From Silene latifolia (lineage: Eukaryota; Streptophyta; Magnoliopsida; Caryophyllales; Caryophyllaceae), in contig NC_133537.1 of the NCBI RefSeq assembly GCF_048544455.1, positions 145,492,058 through 145,556,057 on the forward strand: DNA of 64,000 nucleotides. Direction: 5' to 3'. Shown here in pieces: positions 57,187-64,000 of this stretch. The first letter of the stretch is position 1. Every line of letters starts with the position of its first letter. Both the position numbers and the translations under genes were made by a program. The notes under the pieces are model-generated. The model saw nothing but the letters and a program-made list of their open reading frames with translations, was not told the origin of the DNA and ran no database searches.

Positions 57187-59328
57187 TGTTAGAAATCATT
57201 ATCTCATATTTCGACATATTCATATATGTGACAAATTTAATTTAGTCATAAAATTAATTTAGATCTTATGCACGCAAACATAAATAGAATAAAGAAGAAA
57301 TCGTTTTCCTTACATTGTGATTTCGGATATATGGGCACAAATGAGTTCTCCTACTCACTTGTTCTTGAGCTTCCTAATATTGGATGAACAAGGATTCAAG
57401 CTTAGAATCCCTCCCAAGGATTTATACCCAAGATAACCTCTTAAAGACTAATATTATTTGAACTAGAAGAATATTAATCTTACTAAAATTGACCCCAAAA
57501 TTATTTTGGTCTCTTGCTTTTTCGGTCAAGAGAGGAGGAAAGAAGGAGTAATTTTTTCTCTCTAAAATTCTATAAGTTTTAGATGTGTAAAATAATGAAT
57601 GAATACACCATACTATTGTAGTGTATATTAGGAAAATTATAGAGAAAAACCTTTGGCCTTTTCTCTAGGAAAACCGGGTAAGGGGGGGGGGGGGGGGGTA
57701 ATGGCCAATGCATGACCAAGATGCTCTTCACAAAAGCAACTAGGTTTGCATGGCTAACAATTAGGTTATTGATTAGGCTTTCCACTTAAAATAATCAACA
57801 CAATTTTTAGCCTAATACTCCCTTCATTTCGGTCCATATAGTTCCATTTTATCTTTGTCAATATATCAATTTGTCACATGTCACAAGTATCTAGTCATGT
57901 AAAATTGTCATGTATTTTTAACATATTAAAAATCAACGTATTAATGAAAATACGTCATGTATAAAATCGACTTAGTAATTCATAATTACTTGTACCAAAA
58001 CGGTTTACCAATTATATATCACAACATCTTGTATTTATAATAAATTATTCATTCAGTTTCAATTGTTTCCGTAAACAAAAATTTCATCTAAATAATAAAA
58101 CAATTCTATTACTTAGACTGTATCTTATTTAATCAAATTATAATGAGACACGTAAATATTACCTCCAGAAATGTCCGTCAATTTTAAGTAATTTAATTAA
58201 CCCGTATCGACATACGATCAATTAAATGATCAATTAAGAGTGTTACCCTTTAGGTATGACCTAAGGGGATCAACTGATCACCGCCGTCGCACGACAGTAA
58301 TGTCAAACTCTAGTCAGCCAATCATTACCGATATGTGTGGACCAGTTGACTGTAAAATATTACTTCCCACATGTATTATTAAAATGAGACTTAAACATGT
58401 GATCATCATGATCGACAGTTGTGATCGCATTATTGTCGGAGGACACATATTCCAACAATCTCCCACTTGTCCTCGACAAGTGTGCGTCACCAATTCTCTT
58501 GTCCTATTACTATCTCCCACTCAATGCAAGGTGTCTTTCAGGTCGTACTTGCAAGTGATCATATCGAGAGTGGTTTTCTCGATCTGGAGAATAACCGATT
58601 GACCAGAATTATCTACCATAGATACCTTCCGAGCGTGGCCACGCATTTCCAGTTCATTACTCCTCGAGTGGCCCTGAGATATTGTTATAACCCTGATAAG
58701 GGGTGGACAATTCCTATCGCACTTATTCACTTCGACTAGCCACTGCTATCATAACCCAAAATATGCCCATTTGACCCCATTTACGAAGGTCGTAGTAACA
58801 TAAATCAAAGTTAATCTGAAACTGTGCCACCTTAGGCGAACAGTCTTTAGTCAAAAGAATCGACTCATTAGAATACTATAGTAGCTCTCGCCACGACCAG
58901 GCTATATAAATTTGCCAGAACTCTATAAGCGGTCATAAGGCCCGACAAGGTGTTCCTAACAGTCTGCCTATGTGATCGACTAGTTATCTCACATGACTCC
59001 ATGGCACTTGAACTTGCCATCAATCGCATCACACTCTAGTCACTTTGAGACGTCACCTCATGTAAGTGACTATGGGCGAATACGATGCTAATCTGTGTTC
59101 ACTTTAACGGGGTTCAATTGTCTCTACAACCCGTTTGGATGTAACAAAGTATAAGGTGAGTTAATAATAACTCAAACGACGAATGTTGACATCACATTCG
59201 GGTAGTCAATACCATATTACAACCTTGTGATGTATATCGTAAGTGTGTAAACACTAGTCGATTGCAATAGAAGTGTAACATACCATGTGTCCATGTGTTC
59301 ATACTTCTTGTATTGCACTTTCCTTTAT
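57187..59328 (-). mobile_element. Copia fragment H (F family), 3' end
   Basis: LTR 57187-58457 plus 870 bp of 3' internal region (58458-59328), both clearly homologous to 12257-14420 of F. The PPT (minus strand CAAGTGGGAGA) is intact next to the LTR. Truncated in the internal region, where L begins. It interrupts K. Confidence 0.85.
57682..57698. repeat. G17 homopolymer in the LTR of H
   Basis: Seventeen Gs in a row; the corresponding place in F has only four to six. Confidence 0.95.
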
Positions 59329-59332
59329 ATCC

Positions 59333-59340
59333 TATTTATA
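59333..59340 (-). promoter_or_regulatory. TATA box in the LTR of L
   Basis: TATAAATA on the minus strand, about 68 bp downstream of the palindrome array. Confidence 0.45.
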
Positions 59341-59407
59341 AGAAAATAGGAATTATTCAACCTAATGACGGAAATAAACTAAAAAGCCCAAGCCCGTAGG
59401 AGAATCC

Positions 59408-59563
59408 ACTCGATCGAGTGATTTAAAACCACTCGATCGAGTAAACTAAAGCTTAAACCACTCGATCGAGTGGAAAATCTACTCTATCAAGTAAATCCTA
59501 AAATGCCACTACTCGATCGAGTAGAAAAAGGACTCGATCGAACATAATTCTACTCGATTGAGT
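59408..59563. repeat. Array of the palindrome ACTCGATCGAGT in the LTR of L
   Basis: Seven units at 59408, 59431, 59460, 59481, 59511, 59532 and 59552. Four are perfect 12-bp palindromes; the other three carry one to two changes. Centre-to-centre spacing is 20-30 bp. Confidence 0.93.
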
Positions 59564-61470
59564 ACTTTCCAGCAACAATTTCCTGCTTTGCGCACTGAAC
59601 TTCAAACGGCTCCCATTTCTTCGTTACTTGATCAAACAGGGTGATTCCGGTGGCATTGGAAAGCGAAGAGGACAAAATTTCATCTCCAATTCGAATCACC
59701 TGAATATAAGTTTTAGAACTCGAGATATGGCTCTCCAAAGTAGGCACTAGCAATTTGAAGTTCTTCCTTTGCTCGCCTAGCTATCTTTCTTCTTTGCGCA
59801 TCCCAAAATAGCTACATTCCCGCTCCAAATTCACTCTTCCTCCAAATGCATGCTAAACGGACGGTAAAAGGCTTGATTTCACTACTTTCTGGTTCATTCC
59901 TGCAAATAAGACAAAACAAACCAAAGTAGCATATTCGGGGCATTTCGTAGCATAAACTACGATAAAAGCGTAGAAATACGTGCATAAAATAGGCTCAAAA
60001 GACTATATAAAATGCACGTATCAACACTCATGAGGGAAAAGTGCCCTATTGCAAGGCAAGTTGGGTCTTGCTACAAAATTGCGATGCACCTATCATGAAA
60101 GCACATAATCAAGCAATAGAATGCATCTAACAAAATGGTCCACTTTCCTCATCTAAGTGGCCGGGTTTTCAAGCAACAAAACATGGTCTTCGTCAGGAGT
60201 ACCGTCTCAGAAGTTCCAACGGAGGTGCCAACCCCCTAAGCATGGCTCAAGCAACCCTAGTGTGACCAATACTCAAGAAAAACATTCAAGAGCGGGGTAA
60301 GGGGAAGTAGACAAATCCGCCGAGAATTACAAAACCGACACGAGATTCAACCAAAAGACCCATGACTAAGGGGACCTAGGCAACGACATCCTCACGGTTT
60401 TCACTCGTCACTCAATGAAAGAACAAGGTGATTTTTGTGATAACTAGTAACCAAAATCACTCTCCTAACTCGACTAGCGAAAACGTGCCCGCAATCTAAT
60501 GTGTAAGACCGTCCTATGTCCAATGAAATGCAAACAATGGTAAAATGCACACAATATGAAACAAGGTTTGTAACGGGGCTAGGGATTAGGACAAAACAGG
60601 ATTGGTGCAAGCACCGTTTGGATATGTGGAGTTCAAATCAAGAATTTCCGACACATCGTAACCCATTTCTTATTGCAACAAATGAGACACGTCTATGCCC
60701 TAACATAGCATGGATCACCAAAACTATGCAAAAATTGCATAAACCCACCTCAAATTGAAAAAACTCAAAAGTACTCCTCTTATTTCAACAAATGGTAACG
60801 CCTACACCCTAACAAAGACTCGGTTTCCCAAGCAATGCAAAAAATGTGTAAACCCGACTCATTTTGGAAAAACATCAATTTGCCCTTTTATTTAGCAACG
60901 GCTTTTTTTCTAACCCGTTTAATGATGAGGAGGGGTGTTGCTTGCCTCTTTCTTTTCTTGACAACATATATACAACACAAGTAACTCATTTTTTCGATTT
61001 TTCATGACTTTTTCACTTTTCTATTTTGTTTTTCATTTCTTTTTCAAAACCTCTTATTTATACACAATGCCAAAAACACCAAACTTTTGACCTGAGTGGA
61101 CATGTACATGGTCCACCATTATGACCCAAGTCACCTCCTTCAACACTACTACAAAACCAACCAATTCTTGATCAAGGAAGGGTGGTTATGGAAGGTAGCT
61201 AATTTGGTGAGTTTGCCAAAAAGAAAGGCTAAGGCTCAAAGGAGGTGAATCAAAAAGGGAGATAATGGAAGGGACAAAACAAGGCTATTTGGCTACGTGA
61301 GGTTTGTATGCAAATGGATTTTTGTTTCATATCATGTGCACAAAAATGTAATGCAACTTCACAGTCTAAGGACAAAATGACACACTTATGCGTCTTGATG
61401 TGACACGCCTCGCGAGGAGGCCTACTCTCAAACCTAGATGAGGGCGGGGTATGAATGTACCCACCCTAGG

Positions 61471-61475
61471 AGGCT
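61471..61475. repeat. Presumed target-site duplication of element I
   Basis: AGGCT directly before the LTR; the partner would lie outside the window. Confidence 0.4.
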
Positions 61476-63926
61476 TGTGGACATGGCCCACCTACGTGCC
61501 CACTTCGATCCGTGGACGCACAGTGGTCTTTTGAAAGCCGCGCTCGGCGGCGTTAAAAATGCTTTCGACCGGATCGTTTTAGATTGGTCGGTTTCATCTC
61601 GGTAAGGGTCTCGAAACGATTAGAGATGTTCGGAGTCACCACCAAGCATTTGTGGGATGCCTGGAACCCGTTCAAAATCCACTTTATACCTCGGTCAAAT
61701 CGAAGCACAAAGCAGCGTTTGACATAGGTACTAAAGATAAGGAAATCGTCCCTCTTTAGCATCCTATCTCTAGAATGGCTCTCGTACGCCCTGGATAAGG
61801 TCGTCCACTATCCAAAGTTTCTAAGTAAGAGGTGAAGGTACGTATTGGGAAGCCCTTTAATCAGACACCCAATCCCGCCCGCGTTAGCGGCCTCTACTGA
61901 TCGATCTTGGTTGGTTGAATGCAAAAGTTGATAAAACGGTTTAAATAAATGAGTGCGCATCCAATAATTTAAACCTAACATGAGAGAGCTTTCTAAGTCA
62001 GTTGATTTAATCCAAGTATCAAGTATAAGATGCCGAGTTGGATTAATGATTGATTTTCATGCAAGACGAAAATTAAACATCCATTTACCAAATTAGGTTT
62101 ACGGTGCATAACGTGATCCATTTGTCTTGGTAAAGCGTTTTGCAAATGTGATTTTGAATAGTCATCTGATCCGTCCTATATATGGGCTAACCGGAGTCAG
62201 GATCGTCCTAGACTAATGTTGGAAGGGAACAGACCCTGTATCAAGTGGCCATATGAGGCGCGAGCCAGCCGGCGATACAAAGGGCCTCCCTCTGGTTTTG
62301 AAAATGAGAAATGGAGGGCCTGTTTAGGCGCGGGTTAGCCCACAGTTTATGTACCGTGTTCTGACCTTTTAGAAAACGTTATAAAACGTATTGAAAATGG
62401 GTGTTTGAACCCGGTTTGATTTGAAGGGGTCGTTTAGACCGCATTTGTTGATTTGAAGAACTAGACTCGAAAAATCATCATTATTTGGATAATATTCGGT
62501 GTCGGGTTCGATTTGACAAACTTGACATAAATAGTTTTGAAAGTAAATTATGGACTAATTGTTTTAAGTCCATTTGAATGTTATTAGTCGATACTCATCA
62601 TCGTACCCGGGTTAAAATCCGGCATGGTATGTGGAACCAAGGATGACTTTGTGTTTGGGACTAATATGTTTGTTTGAAAAATGTAAAGAAATGAAATAAA
62701 AGGTTTTAAAATACCTTTTAAATGTCATTAACCAAATATTATCACCGAAACACGGATTTAACCATCATGGTATGAGGAACCAAGGGTGAAAAATGTTTTA
62801 TGGTTAAAACATGTAACATAAAATAGAAAGGGTTCGAAAGTATTTGGAATGGTAAAAACCGATTACAAATATGAAAATTAATTAAAGGGAAATGACGAGA
62901 ACAAACACGGTTGATCTCTGGTCTGAACACCCCATTTAGGCGCGGGTAAGTTGGTGACCTAAGGGGCTTCTGCCTCAGACCAAAAATCAGTTTTGGCTCG
63001 TTTATTCCATGTTTTGGTTCATGTTATGCACGTTTTCGCATGTTATAGTCATGAAACAAATGAAAACATAATAAAAGAGGATTTTTACACACTCATACTT
63101 ACATGTTTGGTTATGGCGAGTGACCGACATAAGTGTAACAACTCGTTTGATCGGAAAAAACTCGGTTTAAAACCGTTTTGGTAAGTAAAAAGAGTGTTTT
63201 GATGTTAGTGATGGTGTAGTGGTCGAAGTGGTCGGTCAAGTGATTTAATGCACGATGACGGTACCAAACAATGTGTAAGGCTCGTGTTTACGATCGGTAG
63301 GTCGTATATACGTGTCGGTTGTGACTTAAGAAGTCGAGTCGAGAATTTTAAGGGAGAAAAGAGGGGGCGGACACTCGCGTAAGTCTTAAATGGGTGGCAT
63401 TTGAGGGGTATTTATAGGAGAATGAGTGGTTGTGTGAGTTTTGAGCGACGTGGCCACCTGGGCTGCTCAAAGAGGCGCGAGCCACGTCGCGGTTCTTCGA
63501 GTTGTGTTGTCACTTTCACAATAAACGCAATCATGATTTGTTCTATCCTAGGTTTTGTAGTCACATGTTTGGTACTTGACCAACATGAATCCGGGAAAAC
63601 TTAAGGTAGAAGGTTTAAAATGTTTTGTTTTTGGTGGTTGACTCGGTTTGACTCGTTGTTGGAGTCAGGATTTGAATTTTTGAGTCGGTTTTTGGTCCGG
63701 TGTCGGTTTTGACTCTAGTTAGTGTCATTACGACTCCGTCGTCGTGCATTAAACACTCCAGATATTTTTGAAATGTTTTGAAGTGTTTTATTTTCGAAAT
63801 CATTTTATGTTTTCTGACGTAAAGTTGTACACAAACTGGCGATCAAACGCTGCGATTCCAAAACATGTTGTAGTCCGATAATCATCGGGTGTTTGTCGGA
63901 GTCTCAGCAGATACTGGGTATCTACA
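61476..63926 (-). repeat. 3' LTR of Tat/Ogre-like element I
   Basis: 2451 bp, TGTAGATACCCAGTATC... to GGCCATGTCCACA on the minus strand, homologous throughout to 24561-27061. TATA box at 63409-63416, 510 bp from the LTR start. Inserted in L. Confidence 0.9.
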
Positions 63927-64000
63927 GAGCCCCCACTTTGACCGAGGCTTGGACAGGGCGAAAGTCAAAGTAGAGCCTCCAGGTCAATCGAAGATTACAA
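63927..64000 (-). mobile_element. Internal 3' end of element I with PPT
   Basis: The minus strand reads CAAAGTGGGGGCTC immediately before the LTR, the PPT of this lineage. The element continues past the window end. Confidence 0.8.

Larger units (their letters stand above)
59329..61475 (-). mobile_element. Athila-like fragment L: LTR and internal 3' end
   Basis: The LTR (60023 to about 59329) starts TGATACGTGCATTTT on the minus strand and is cut on the left by H. Internal sequence 60024-61475 follows on the right: non-coding, with segments homologous to the 3' UTR of A (60027-60170 with 1290-1450) and T-rich low-complexity DNA at 60960-61060. No PPT is visible beside the LTR. The right end is interrupted by element I. 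Confidence 0.7.

Noticed and set aside
58240-58739. Overlapping plus-strand frames of 90-120 codons near the F/H LTR edge
   Set aside because: They span the LTR-internal boundary, have no known motifs and are not kept intact in the F copy.
59408-59563. CRISPR-like repeats with spacers
   Set aside because: The repeat is only 12 bp and palindromic, spacing varies from 8 to 18 bp, and it lies in an LTR.

Overview
This window is intergenic DNA from a large, repeat-rich plant nuclear genome. Nearly every base can be assigned to transposable elements stacked inside one another, and I found no convincing host gene, rRNA, tRNA or CRISPR array. The element families (Athila-like, Tat/Ogre-like and Tekay/Del-like Ty3/gypsy; SIRE-like and gag-only Ty1/copia; an L1-type LINE; CACTA and MULE-type DNA transposons) point to a eudicot. 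Caryophyllales is a guess from general resemblance and is not established by the sequence. All protein-coding frames are broken by stops, frameshifts or insertions, so nothing here looks able to move by its own proteins.

Layout, left to right. 1-11532: Athila-like element A on the minus strand (3' LTR 1-1159 cut by the window edge, internal region 1160-8807, 5' LTR 8808-10629), with gag-protease and an Athila-type extra frame but no reverse transcriptase or integrase. A second partial copy (10630-11532) shares its right LTR. 11533-12256 and 21050-27061: Tat/Ogre-like element G on the minus strand (protease, gag, 5' UTR with a 60-bp tandem array, PBS, 2.5-kb LTR). It is split by copia element F (12257-21049; target duplication ATGAT), which keeps gag but no visible pol. 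27062-28194: simple repeats and one end of a CACTA transposon. 28198-31177: an Athila-like remnant E, split by a solo SIRE-type LTR (29536-31147; target duplication ATCCT). 31178-32472: an inverted, internally duplicated piece of the SIRE extra frame.

32473-55795: a long SIRE-like copia element C on the plus strand (truncated 5' LTR, PBS, gag, pol, extra frame, PPT, truncated 3' LTR). It was broken by a LINE (about 39095-43993, minus) in RNase H and by non-autonomous gypsy element D (44952-53217; target duplication ATGGT) in the extra frame. D carries a MULE-type MITE in both LTRs. 55796-57186: an Athila-like LTR K (plus), itself interrupted by a copia fragment H (57187-about 59328), then an Athila-like LTR and internal end L (about 59329-61475, minus), then the 3' LTR of a second Tat/Ogre element I (61476-63926), which continues past the window end.

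The most interesting signal is shared by unrelated sequences. Three different Athila-like LTRs (A, K, L) each carry a short-motif array a little upstream of the TATA box of the LTR promoter. The motif is different in each: gacgggcg/gacgctcggattc in A, gcgcgacc-type in K, and the palindrome ACTCGATCGAGT in L. A and E also carry such arrays in the same internal spacer. This looks like fast-evolving, lineage-specific promoter DNA. It deserves a dedicated comparison.
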